Below are positions 9,044 through 17,361 of a stretch of DNA of 64,000 nt, piece after piece. The translations under genes were made by a program, and so were the position numbers. The DNA is from JBBQYD01 sp942493075 (GTDB lineage Bacteria; Verrucomicrobiota; Verrucomicrobiia; Limisphaerales; UBA8199): assembly GCA_942493075.1 (NCBI GenBank), contig OW818681.1, forward strand, positions 2,356,001-2,420,000, read 5' to 3'. Numbering within the stretch: the stretch's first letter is position 1; each line of letters starts with the position of its first letter. The notes under the pieces are model-generated. The model was not told the DNA's origin. It ran no database searches and saw only the letters and a program-made list of their open reading frames with translations.

Positions 9044-11197
9044 ATGAGTTCACCCAGTCCCGAATCTGTCTCCGGCAAGCTATTGCAGGAGTTTCCCCCC
9101 GTAACGTACGATGATTGGCGCAAGGTAGTCGAGGCCGAGCTCAAAGGGGCTCCCTTCGATAAAAAGATGTTCTCGAACACCTATGAGGGCATCAAGCTGC
9201 ATCCGATCTATCGCCGGGAAGACGTAGCCAGCCTGCCGCAGGTCAACTCGTTTCCGGGGTTTGCTCCATTTGTCCGCGGATCTAAAGTCAGCGGTTATTT
9301 GCAGCAGCCATGGGAAGTCTCCCAGGAAATTGCATCAGCAAGCCCCGCTGAATTCAACAACGCCGCGCGCAACTCTGTCGATCGCGGGCTCAGCGCCATC
9401 AACATGGTTCTCGATCATGCGACCCGCAGCGGAAATGATCCGGACTGGGCCCAACCTGAAGAAGTGGGGCTGGGGGGACTTTCAGTGGCCACGCTTGAGG
9501 ACCTCGAACGGGCACTGGATGGAATCGATCTGGACAAAACTTCGCTTCTGGTTCGTTGCGGGGCTTCCGGTCTGCCATTCGCCGCGCTGCTAGCCGCCTT
9601 GGCGCGCAAGCGCAAGAAGACAACCGCCTCATTGCGCGGTTGCATTGAAGCCGATCCCCTGGGCGTCCTTTCCCATGAAGGCAAGCTGCCTCAGTCTTTA
9701 GACGGCGCTTACCGGGAAATGGCAGCCTTGACCAATTGGGCGGCTGCTAAAGCGCCCAAGCTGCAAACCATCTGCGTGCATAGCCGCGCCTGGCATGAAG
9801 CCGGAGCCAATGCCGTTCAGGAGTTGGCATTCTCCCTGGCAACAGGCGTGGATTACCTGCGCGAAATGAACAAGCGTGGTCTGGAAGTGGATCTGGTCGC
9901 GCCTCGCATCCGGTTCGCCATCACTGTGGGCACGAGTTTCTTCATGGAGATCGCCAAGCTCCGCGCGTTGCGGATGATCTGGCATCGGGCCGTGGCTGCC
10001 ATAGGCGGCAACGACGCTTCGCAGAAGCTTTCGTTGCACGTTCGCACATCGCAGTGGAACAAGACCACATACGATCCCTACAACAACATGCTGCGCACAA
10101 CCGTCGAGGCTTTCGCCGGTGTTCTGGGCAGTTGCGACAGCATGCAGGTGGGAGCCTTTGATGAAGTGCTGCGTCAGCCGGACGATTTCAGCAGGCGTAT
10201 CGCTCGAAACACCCAGATCGTTCTCCAAAGGGAATGCCATCTGGATCATGTTATCGATCCAGCGGGTGGTTCCTGGTTCATCGAGAGCATCACCGCCGAA
10301 CTGGCACAGAAAGCGTGGGGCTTATTCCAGGAGGTGGAGAAGCTCGGAGGCATGGCGGCTGCCATGCAGGCCGGGTTCCCCCAAAAAGCCGCTGCTGCGA
10401 CAGCCGCCGAAAAGATCAAGGCAGTCAACGGACGGCGCGATTCGATCGTGGGTATTAACCAATACGCCAATGCGGCTGAAAAGCCGCTGGAACGTCCCGC
10501 CGCTGGCAACACCAAGGCGTTTCATCAGAAGCGGGTGCAACAGGTTTCTTCGCATCGCACCTCGCAGGAGGATGGAAGCGAACTCGCGCTGGAGAAACTG
10601 GCCAAGATCGTTGGAAACAAAAACGAAGATCTGTTCGAGGTTTGCGCAGAAGCAGTGCTGGCCGGAGCGACAATCGGAGAGATCACCCGCTCGGTGCGGA
10701 TCAACGATACCCCGGGTCAGGCCATCACCCCGGTGTGCATCACCCGGGCTGCGGCTCAGGTTGAGAAGCTTCGCGAGCGGATGGACGCATTTGCGAAACG
10801 CACGGGGAACCGGCCGAAAGCCTTCCTCTGTAACATGGGTTCGTTGCGCGACTACAAAGCGCGTTCGGACTTCTCCCGTGGATTCCTGGCGGTCGGCGGT
10901 TACGAGGTTATTTCGCCCGCTGGTTTGAAGAGCCCAGCCGAAGCAGCAGAAGCGTTCGCAAAGTCTGGCGCCAAACTGGCCGTGATTTGCTCGACGGACG
11001 ACAATTACCCGGCGCTGGTGCCTCCGTTGGTAGAGGCCATTCGCGCTCGCAATCCGGATGCGTTTCTGGTTCTGGCTGGTTTCCCAGCCGATCAACTCGA
11101 AGCTCATAAGAAAGCCGGCGTTAATGAGTTCGTCCACATTCGGGCTGACGCAGTCGCCCTCCTCTCCAAGTTTCACACCCAGCACGGAATCGAATAA
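9044..11197 (+). CDS. mutA: Methylmalonyl-CoA mutase small subunit
   Basis: The 717-residue protein is the non-catalytic partner of the heterodimeric coenzyme B12 mutase. It has the mutase barrel (VTYDDWRKVVEAELKG, YEGIKLHPIYRREDV, SFFMEIAKLRALRMIW, DYLREMNKRG) and a C-terminal flavodoxin-like domain (about 590-717). That domain lacks the cobalamin-binding DxHxxG motif, as expected for MutA. It is longer than the roughly 640 residues of the classical propionibacterial subunit as I recall it. It sits 23 bp after the 5S gene and its stop shares one base with the mutB start (TAATG), so the subunits are translationally coupled. Confidence 0.9.
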   Translation: MSSPSPESVSGKLLQEFPPVTYDDWRKVVEAELKGAPFDKKMFSNTYEGIKLHPIYRREDVASLPQVNSFPGFAPFVRGSKVSGYLQQPWEVSQEIASASPAEFNNAARNSVDRGLSAINMVLDHATRSGNDPDWAQPEEVGLGGLSVATLEDLERALDGIDLDKTSLLVRCGASGLPFAALLAALARKRKKTTASLRGCIEADPLGVLSHEGKLPQSLDGAYREMAALTNWAAAKAPKLQTICVHSRAWHEAGANAVQELAFSLATGVDYLREMNKRGLEVDLVAPRIRFAITVGTSFFMEIAKLRALRMIWHRAVAAIGGNDASQKLSLHVRTSQWNKTTYDPYNNMLRTTVEAFAGVLGSCDSMQVGAFDEVLRQPDDFSRRIARNTQIVLQRECHLDHVIDPAGGSWFIESITAELAQKAWGLFQEVEKLGGMAAAMQAGFPQKAAAATAAEKIKAVNGRRDSIVGINQYANAAEKPLERPAAGNTKAFHQKRVQQVSSHRTSQEDGSELALEKLAKIVGNKNEDLFEVCAEAVLAGATIGEITRSVRINDTPGQAITPVCITRAAAQVEKLRERMDAFAKRTGNRPKAFLCNMGSLRDYKARSDFSRGFLAVGGYEVISPAGLKSPAEAAEAFAKSGAKLAVICSTDDNYPALVPPLVEAIRARNPDAFLVLAGFPADQLEAHKKAGVNEFVHIRADAVALLSKFHTQHGIE

Positions 11198-13374
11198 TGA
11201 AAACCTTCCCTGATTTCACAAAAGTCGCATTTGAGAGTGCCGCCGCCCCGGTCACCTTCGACCAATGGCGGGCCAAGTTCGAGGCAGAGACCGGCCGATC
11301 TCTGGAAGAATGGGCCTACAAGACGCTGGAGCAGATTGAACTGCAACCGCTGTACACCCAGGCGGATCTTGGAGCATGTGAGTATCTGGACAGCATGCCG
11401 GGAATCCCGCCTTACCTGCGCGGACCCTACGGCTCGATGTTCGTGAGCCGCCCCTGGACTGTTCGGCAATATGCCGGGTTTTCAACCGCTGAGGAGAGTA
11501 ACGCTTTCTATCGGCGCAACATCGCTGCCGGCCAGCAGGGGTTGTCCGTAGCGTTCGATTTGCCGACGCATCGTGGTTACGACTCCGATCATCCACGTGC
11601 ATTTGCAGATGTCGGCAAAGCCGGTGTCGCCGTGGATTCGATCATGGACATGAAAGTCCTGTTCGACTCGATCCCGCTGGACCGCATCTCGGTCTCGATG
11701 ACCATGAACGGCGCCGTGCTGCCGATCCTTGCGTTCTACATCGTGGCTGCTGAGGAACAGGGCGTTAAGCTGGAGCAACTCTCCGGCACGATTCAGAATG
11801 ACATTCTGAAGGAATACATGGTGCGGAATACCTATATCTATCCGCCCACGCCTTCCATGCGAATCATTGCGGACATTTTTTCGTTCACATCGAAGAACAT
11901 GCCCAAGTTCAATTCCATTTCCATCTCCGGCTATCACATGCAGGAGGCCGGTGCGACGGCTGACCTGGAAATGGCTTACACCCTCGCGGATGGTCTGGAT
12001 TATGTCCGTACCGGGCTCAAAGCCGGCATCGACATCGATGCCTTTGCGCCGCGTCTGTCGTTCTTCTGGGCGCAGGGTAAGAACTTCTTCATGGAAATCG
12101 CCAAGATGCGCGCTGCGCGTGCGCTTTGGGCGAAACTGATCAAGCAGTTCAATCCCAAGAACCCGAAATCAATGGCGTTGCGCACGCACTCCCAGACCTC
12201 CGGGTGGTCCCTGACGGAGCAAGATCCGTTCAACAACGTGGTGCGCACCTGTGTTGAGGCCATGGCTGCCGCGCTTGGCCATACGCAATCTCTGCACACA
12301 AACTCACTGGATGAAGCGATCGCGCTGCCGACCGATTTTTCAGCGCGCATTGCCCGTAACACCCAGTTGTTTCTGCAGGAAGAAACCGGCATTTGCAAAG
12401 TAATCGATCCCTGGGCCGGGTCCTTCTTCGTGGAAGCACTCACCCAAGCCATCATGAAGCGCGCCTGGACGCATATTCAGGAAGTGGAAGCGCTCGGTGG
12501 CATGACCAAGGCCATCGAAACCGGATTGCCTAAACTGCGCATCGAGGAAGCAGCCGCTCGTCGGCAGGCTCACATCGATTCAGGCAAGGAAACGATTCTC
12601 GGCGTCAACACTCTCCGGCTTGAAAAGGAAGAGAAACTGGAAGTGCGCGAGGTGGATAATACCGCCGTGCGTGATTCGCAGATTCAACGCCTGCATCAGC
12701 TCAAGGCTGAACGCGACAATGCCAAAGTGCAGAGTGCGTTGGATGCGATCACTGAAGCCGCTCAGAACGGCCAGGGCAACCTGCTGGCATTGGCCATCGA
12801 TGCAGCCCGGGCGCGTGCCACATTGGGCGAGATTTCGTTCGCCATGGAGAAGATCTTCAACCGCCACAAGGCTGTCATCCGCAGCGTGTCAGGTGTTTAC
12901 CAATCCGAATTCGGACAGAACCCGCAGACCGAACAGGTCCGGCATCTGACCGATCAATTCGCCGAGAAGCATGGCCGCCGTCCTCGTATCCTCATCGCCA
13001 AGATGGGGCAGGATGGACACGATCGCGGGGCGAAAGTGGTCGCCACAGCCTATGCCGATCTCGGGTTCGACGTGGACATTGGGCCGCTCTTCCAGCAGCC
13101 CGACGAAGCGGCGCGCATGGCGGCGGAAAACGATGTGCACGTGGTAGGCATCAGTTCGCTGGCAGGCGGACATAAGACGCTGCTCGTCCAGTTGGGAGAA
13201 GAGCTGAAGAAGATTGGCCGTCAGGATATCATGGTGGTCGTGGGTGGGGTTATTCCGGCCCAGGATTACGATTTCCTGATGAAGAATGGCGCCGATGCCG
13301 TGTTTGGTCCGGGCACATTCATCCCGGATGCGGCGAAAGAGGTGCTGACGCAGCTCAACAATCGATTAGGCTAG
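11197..13374 (+). CDS. mutB: Methylmalonyl-CoA mutase large (catalytic) subunit
   Basis: The 725-residue protein has the usual length for MutB/MCM. Seen: YLRGPYGSMFVSRPWTVRQYAG (substrate-channel region, about 72-93), the barrel segment SISGYHMQEAGATADLEMAY, RTHSQTSGWSLTEQDPFNN, and the C-terminal B12 domain with GQDGHDRG, in which His608 would be the lower axial cobalt ligand. It interconverts succinyl-CoA and (R)-methylmalonyl-CoA. It overlaps mutA by one base and is followed by its MeaB chaperone, the standard arrangement. Confidence 0.95.
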   Translation: MKTFPDFTKVAFESAAAPVTFDQWRAKFEAETGRSLEEWAYKTLEQIELQPLYTQADLGACEYLDSMPGIPPYLRGPYGSMFVSRPWTVRQYAGFSTAEESNAFYRRNIAAGQQGLSVAFDLPTHRGYDSDHPRAFADVGKAGVAVDSIMDMKVLFDSIPLDRISVSMTMNGAVLPILAFYIVAAEEQGVKLEQLSGTIQNDILKEYMVRNTYIYPPTPSMRIIADIFSFTSKNMPKFNSISISGYHMQEAGATADLEMAYTLADGLDYVRTGLKAGIDIDAFAPRLSFFWAQGKNFFMEIAKMRAARALWAKLIKQFNPKNPKSMALRTHSQTSGWSLTEQDPFNNVVRTCVEAMAAALGHTQSLHTNSLDEAIALPTDFSARIARNTQLFLQEETGICKVIDPWAGSFFVEALTQAIMKRAWTHIQEVEALGGMTKAIETGLPKLRIEEAAARRQAHIDSGKETILGVNTLRLEKEEKLEVREVDNTAVRDSQIQRLHQLKAERDNAKVQSALDAITEAAQNGQGNLLALAIDAARARATLGEISFAMEKIFNRHKAVIRSVSGVYQSEFGQNPQTEQVRHLTDQFAEKHGRRPRILIAKMGQDGHDRGAKVVATAYADLGFDVDIGPLFQQPDEAARMAAENDVHVVGISSLAGGHKTLLVQLGEELKKIGRQDIMVVVGGVIPAQDYDFLMKNGADAVFGPGTFIPDAAKEVLTQLNNRLG

Positions 13375-13415
13375 AGCAGCGGTTCGGGAGATCACGTGAA
13401 TCAGACCACCCGAAA

Positions 13416-14474
13416 ATGGCTGAGAGAACTGACAGCACAGAATCTGGGAAGAATCTATCGTCCCGTCGGCCACGAGCGCTGACGGGCGATGGGTATGTCG
13501 CAGGGGTGTTGGCAGGTGATCGGTCGATTTTGGCGCGGGCGATAACGTTGGTGGAAAGCAACTCCCGGTTGCATGAAGCCCAGGCTCAAGAAGTCCTCTT
13601 GAACCTGCTTCCACATACCGGGAAGACGAAGCGCGTGGGGATCACCGGGGTCCCCGGTGTTGGCAAGAGTACGTTCATTGAATCATTTGGCTGTTTTCTG
13701 ATCAGTCGCGGGCATCGAGTCGCCGTGCTGACGATTGATCCGAGCAGCTCGCGTTCTCGCGGCAGCATCCTGGGAGACAAGACCCGGATGGAAAAGCTGA
13801 GCCGTGAGCCGCTGGCCTTCATCCGGCCGAGCCCTGCGGGGGATTGCCTTGGGGGCGTTGCGCGGCGCACGCGTGAGACGATGCTGTTGTGCGAGGCCGC
13901 CGGTTTCGACGTGATCCTGGTGGAAACGGTAGGGGTGGGGCAAAGTGAAGTTTCGCTGCGCTCGATGGTTGATTTTTTCCTGCTCCTGTTACTGCCGGGG
14001 GCGGGTGATGAGTTGCAGGGTATAAAGAAAGGCGTTGTTGAGATGGCCGATGGCGTGCTAATCAACAAGGCCGAAGGCGCGAACCGGATGCGGGCGCAAG
14101 AAGCACGCCTTGAGCAAGAGGCGGCCTTGCATTACTCGGCCCCGGCAACGCCAGGGTGGCAGACGCAGGTTGGGCTTTGTTCCGGGTTGAACGGGGAGGG
14201 GATACCCGAAGCCTGGGAACGGATTGAGCAATTTTACCGGGAGCTGGAGCCGAAGGGGACGATCGCCCGGCGGCGGCAACAGCAGACTCTCGATTGGCTG
14301 ACGGATCTGGTGTATTCCGAATTGCGGAGGCGATTCGATCATGACCAGAAGGTGATTACGCGGCTGCCGGGCATTCGGGAGTCTTTGCTCAGCGGCCAAT
14401 CGACGGCACTGAGCGCGGCACGGGAACTGTTAGCGGCGCACGATGCCCCGGAAGACGCTTTAGATAAAACATAA
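13416..14474 (+). CDS. meaB: MeaB/ArgK-type GTPase chaperone of methylmalonyl-CoA mutase
   Basis: The 352-residue P-loop G3E GTPase has Walker A GVPGVGKST (about 78-86), the MeaB signature LTIDPSSSRSRGSILGDKTRM, a switch region around VETVGVGQSE, and INKAEG in place of the NKxD guanine motif. MeaB protects and reloads the B12 mutase with adenosylcobalamin. Its position 41 bp after mutB and before the epimerase supports this over a transport role (the older ArgK name). The first 25 residues are polar and variable, and the start is not sharply defined. Confidence 0.92.
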   Translation: MAERTDSTESGKNLSSRRPRALTGDGYVAGVLAGDRSILARAITLVESNSRLHEAQAQEVLLNLLPHTGKTKRVGITGVPGVGKSTFIESFGCFLISRGHRVAVLTIDPSSSRSRGSILGDKTRMEKLSREPLAFIRPSPAGDCLGGVARRTRETMLLCEAAGFDVILVETVGVGQSEVSLRSMVDFFLLLLLPGAGDELQGIKKGVVEMADGVLINKAEGANRMRAQEARLEQEAALHYSAPATPGWQTQVGLCSGLNGEGIPEAWERIEQFYRELEPKGTIARRRQQQTLDWLTDLVYSELRRRFDHDQKVITRLPGIRESLLSGQSTALSAARELLAAHDAPEDALDKT

Positions 14475-14491
14475 GCAGAAGGTTTTTTATT

Positions 14492-14917
14492 ATGCTCAAG
14501 AAAATCGACCACCTTGGAATCGCGGTTAAGTCTTTGGACGAGGCCGTGCCTTATTACGAAAAAGCGCTCGGGCTGAAGTGCGAGCATCGCGAGGAAGTTG
14601 TTTCGCAGAAGGTTCGTACGGCATTTTTCAGCTTGGGTGAAGTTCACATCGAGTTGCTGGAACCGACTGATCCCGAAAGCCCGATTGCGAAGTTCCTGGA
14701 GAAGAACCCTAACGGAGGTGTGCATCACGTCGCCTTCTGCACGGATCAGATCGAGACCCAGCTCCAGCAAGCCACGGCCGCCGGCGTGCGCTTGATTCAT
14801 GAGAAACCTTTTGAGGGTGCGGCAGGCAAAATGGTCGCTTTCCTGCATCCCAAATCCACGTTCGGAGTGTTGACTGAATTTTGCATGCCGGCTCCGGGCG
14901 CAAAAGCGAACCACTAA
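14492..14917 (+). CDS. mce: Methylmalonyl-CoA epimerase
   Basis: The 141-residue vicinal-oxygen-chelate protein has two paired beta-alpha-beta-beta-beta modules. Metal-ligand His/Glu positions are recognisable in KIDHLGIAV (His7), HIELLEP, GGVHHVAF and the C-terminal LTEFC. It converts (S)- to (R)-methylmalonyl-CoA, linking the carboxyltransferase, which uses the S form, to the mutase, which uses R. It is 17 bp after meaB. Length and motifs are typical. Confidence 0.93.
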   Translation: MLKKIDHLGIAVKSLDEAVPYYEKALGLKCEHREEVVSQKVRTAFFSLGEVHIELLEPTDPESPIAKFLEKNPNGGVHHVAFCTDQIETQLQQATAAGVRLIHEKPFEGAAGKMVAFLHPKSTFGVLTEFCMPAPGAKANH

Positions 14918-14952
14918 CCCCAACCACCTAACAGCCAGACCCAAACCAATCT

Positions 14953-16506
14953 ATGGCCATATCCAAAGCCGCTTTAGAGCAACTTGAGAAACGCCGTGCT
15001 GCCGCTTCGAGCGGTGGCGGCGAAGATAAGTATGAAGCCCGCCGCAAGAAGGGCCTCATGACGGCTCGCGATCGTCTCGCGGCATTGTTCGATCCCGGCA
15101 CCTTCCGTGAATGGGGCATGCACGCTGAGCACGATTGCCACAACTTCGGCCTGCAGAACAAGTCCCTTCCGGGTGATGGTGTCATTACGGGCACGGGCAT
15201 AGTGGATGGCCGTTTGATTGCCGCGTTCAGCCAGGACTTCACGGTCAGCGGCGGTTCTTTGGGCAAGATTCACGCCACAAAGATCTGCAAGCTGATGGAA
15301 TACGCGATGAAGGTCGGTTGCCCTATCCTGGGTTTCAATGACTCGGGTGGAGCGCGCATTCAGGAAGGTGATGACTCGCTCTCCGGTTACGGGCAGGTGT
15401 TCTTTCGGAACGTGCTTGCCTCCGGCGTGCTGCCGCAGATCGCAATCGTCGCAGGTCCTTGCGCGGGTGGTGCGGCCTACTCACCGGCCTTGATGGACTT
15501 CATCATCATGGTGAAGGGCACTGCTAACATGTTCATTTGCGGTCCCGAAGTGATTCAGGCCGTGACTGGGCAGAAGTGCACAATGGATGAGATTGGCAGC
15601 CCGATGGCTAACGCCAGCGTGAGCGGCAACATTCATTTCGTGGCCGAGAACGATACGCACGCTGTGCAGATCGCCAAGAAACTGCTTTCGTTCGTTCCCG
15701 CCAACAACCTGCTCGATCCGCCCCATCGGCCGGTTCCGCAGTTGGACCTCTCCCTCGATCCGGAGATGAACAAGCTGGTACCTGAGAATTCCAAAGATCC
15801 GCTGGACATGTCCAAAGTGATCAGCCGCCTGGTGGATAATGCGGATTTCCTCGAAGTGCAGCAGCTCTGGGCTCGCAACCTGATCGTAGGATTTGGGCGC
15901 ATCCAAGGCGTGGTGGTGGGTATCATCGCCAACAATTCGCTGGTCAAGGCAGGTACGCTGGATATCGATTCCTCCGACAAGGGAGCGCGGTTCATCCGTT
16001 TCTGTAACGTGTTCAACATTCCGGTGGTGACGCTGGTCGATGTGCCAGGGTTTATGCCTGGAGTGCAGCAGGAACGCGGCGGCATCATTCGGCATGGAGC
16101 CAAGATGTTGTTCGCCTACGCATCCGCGACCGTTCCCAAGATCACGGTGATTCTGCGCAAAGCCTACGGCGGCGCTTATCTCGCCATGTGCAGTTCGGAC
16201 ATGGGCGCGGATATGGTATATGCCTGGCCGAGTGCGGAAATCGCGGTGATGGGTGCCGAGGGCGCTGTGAAGATCCTCTATAAACGTGAGATCACTGCCG
16301 CTAAAGATCCGAAGGCTGAGGAAGCCCGGCTTGTGGCTGAGTACCGCGACAAGTTCTGCTCGCCTTACGAAGCGGCAAGCAAAGCAATGATCACGGATGT
16401 GATCCTCCCGACAGAGACTCGGGCAGTGGTCAGCCAGGCTCTGCGCAACACGCTGTCGAAGCGCGAAACCCGTCCGCCGAAGAAGCACGGCACCATTCCG
16501 CTGTAA
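14953..16506 (+). CDS. mmdA: Methylmalonyl-CoA/propionyl-CoA carboxyltransferase 12S subunit
   Basis: The 517-residue protein belongs to the acyl-CoA carboxyltransferase (MmdA/PccB/12S) family, with two crotonase-like halves. Diagnostic segments are RDRLAALFDPGTF, FNDSGGARIQEGDDSLSGYGQVF (oxyanion-hole glycines), AGPCAGGAAYSPALMDF, LVDVPGFMPGVQQERGGIIRHGAKML and RKAYGGAYLAMCSSDMGADM. It moves CO2 between methylmalonyl-CoA and biotin on the carrier encoded at 16912. With the 5S subunit it would form a transcarboxylase; with an unseen biotin carboxylase it could instead be a propionyl-CoA carboxylase beta chain. It is 35 bp after the epimerase. Confidence 0.92.
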   Translation: MAISKAALEQLEKRRAAASSGGGEDKYEARRKKGLMTARDRLAALFDPGTFREWGMHAEHDCHNFGLQNKSLPGDGVITGTGIVDGRLIAAFSQDFTVSGGSLGKIHATKICKLMEYAMKVGCPILGFNDSGGARIQEGDDSLSGYGQVFFRNVLASGVLPQIAIVAGPCAGGAAYSPALMDFIIMVKGTANMFICGPEVIQAVTGQKCTMDEIGSPMANASVSGNIHFVAENDTHAVQIAKKLLSFVPANNLLDPPHRPVPQLDLSLDPEMNKLVPENSKDPLDMSKVISRLVDNADFLEVQQLWARNLIVGFGRIQGVVVGIIANNSLVKAGTLDIDSSDKGARFIRFCNVFNIPVVTLVDVPGFMPGVQQERGGIIRHGAKMLFAYASATVPKITVILRKAYGGAYLAMCSSDMGADMVYAWPSAEIAVMGAEGAVKILYKREITAAKDPKAEEARLVAEYRDKFCSPYEAASKAMITDVILPTETRAVVSQALRNTLSKRETRPPKKHGTIPL

Positions 16507-16532
16507 GGGTTGGCTAGCCGTCTTATGACACC

Positions 16533-16895
16533 ATGAGCAATAACGAATTACCCGCTACAAAGCTGTCGCTGGTCGAGGAGGAACTCGGCCGGGCGATGGT
16601 ATTAATCCAACGTGCGCTGGCCCGTCTCGATGATCCGAAACGGGCGGCTGTCGTGCAGGCAGACCTGCGCGGGGCAGGCGCGTGCCTGGAATCGGCACGT
16701 TCGGCTTGGGAAACCAACAAGCAATTTCCAGTTGGCTCCGAAACAGCGGCGGTCATCGCCGCTGCCATTGCGGCGTTGCTGGAAGGCCCTTACCGGCTGG
16801 TCTCGGTGAAACCCGCCGCCGCCTCCCCTTCACACATGAACGTCTGGGCCCTCGAAGGCCGCACCCAAATATTCCAATCTCACAAAATCCGCTGA
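16533..16895 (+). CDS. Small OadG-like accessory protein of the carboxyltransferase
   Basis: The 120-residue protein lies between the 12S and biotin-carrier genes. Its C-terminal half, TAAVIAAAIAALLEGPYRLVSVKP then NVWALEGRTQIFQSHKIR, resembles the soluble tail of OadG/MmdC-type subunits and small proteins that accompany acyl-CoA carboxyltransferases. The N-terminal half is a charged helix (about 8-55), not the membrane anchor of classical OadG, so it is probably a cytoplasmic adaptor between 12S and the biotin carrier. The family call rests on this motif and position only. Confidence 0.55.
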   Translation: MSNNELPATKLSLVEEELGRAMVLIQRALARLDDPKRAAVVQADLRGAGACLESARSAWETNKQFPVGSETAAVIAAAIAALLEGPYRLVSVKPAAASPSHMNVWALEGRTQIFQSHKIR

Positions 16896-16911
16896 ACCCG
16901 ACTAACCAACC

Positions 16912-17298
16912 ATGTTAAAGAAATTCCGCGTCTCAGTTGACGGCCATCCCTACGATGTGACCGTGGAACTGCCTGATGAGGCAGTTGCCGCTCCGCCGCT
17001 GGTGGCTCCACCCGTGTCCGCACCAACACCGCCCCCGATGGTCGCTCCGCCAGTTTCCGCGCCCAAAGCGGCCGCGCCAGCAGGCCCGGGCATCGTTCCC
17101 AGTCCGCTCGCCGGAAGGGTAACCCAGGTGCCGGTGAAAGAGGGCCAGGAAGTTAAGCAGGGCGATCACCTGCTGACCTTGGAAGCCATGAAGATGAACA
17201 CCCTGGTGCTGGCACCCAATGACGGGAAGGTCAGCGAGATCAAGGCCGCCGTTGGCGATGCCGTTGAAGAAGGCCAGGTTTTGATGTTGGTTAAGTAG
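16912..17298 (+). CDS. Biotin carboxyl carrier protein (transcarboxylase 1.3S type)
   Basis: The 128-residue protein starts with KKFRVSVDGHPYDVTVELPD, followed by a Pro/Ala/Val linker (about 24-60) and a biotinyl domain (about 60-128). The biotin site is LEAMKMN with Lys94; GIVPSPLAGRVTQVPVKEGQEV and the closing VEEGQVLMLVK complete the flattened barrel. It carries carboxybiotin between the 12S and 5S active sites. Its first 20 residues match the C-terminal end of the 5S protein in pattern, suggesting that both descend from an OadA-like fusion. It is 16 bp after the OadG-like gene and is closed by a terminator. Confidence 0.92.
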   Translation: MLKKFRVSVDGHPYDVTVELPDEAVAAPPLVAPPVSAPTPPPMVAPPVSAPKAAAPAGPGIVPSPLAGRVTQVPVKEGQEVKQGDHLLTLEAMKMNTLVLAPNDGKVSEIKAAVGDAVEEGQVLMLVK

Positions 17299-17306
17299 TA
17301 AACTTT

Positions 17307-17344
17307 CGCGTGCGGCTCTGAGGGGCCGCACGCGTTTTAATAAA
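17307..17344 (+). terminator. Intrinsic terminator after biotin carrier gene
   Basis: A perfect 10-bp GC stem CGCGTGCGGC/GCCGCACGCG (17307-17316, 17325-17334) with an 8-nt loop is followed by TTTTAATAAAA. It separates the carboxyltransferase block from the CoA-transferase gene. Confidence 0.85.
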
Positions 17345-17361
17345 ACCAGGAAAACCGTAGC

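Noticed and set aside
10322..11185. A 287-codon frame antisense to mutA
   Set aside because: It is complementary to conserved mutase coding sequence and has no promoter or recognisable product.
15481..16488. A 335-codon frame antisense to the 12S gene
   Set aside because: His- and Arg-rich shadow translation, no motif.
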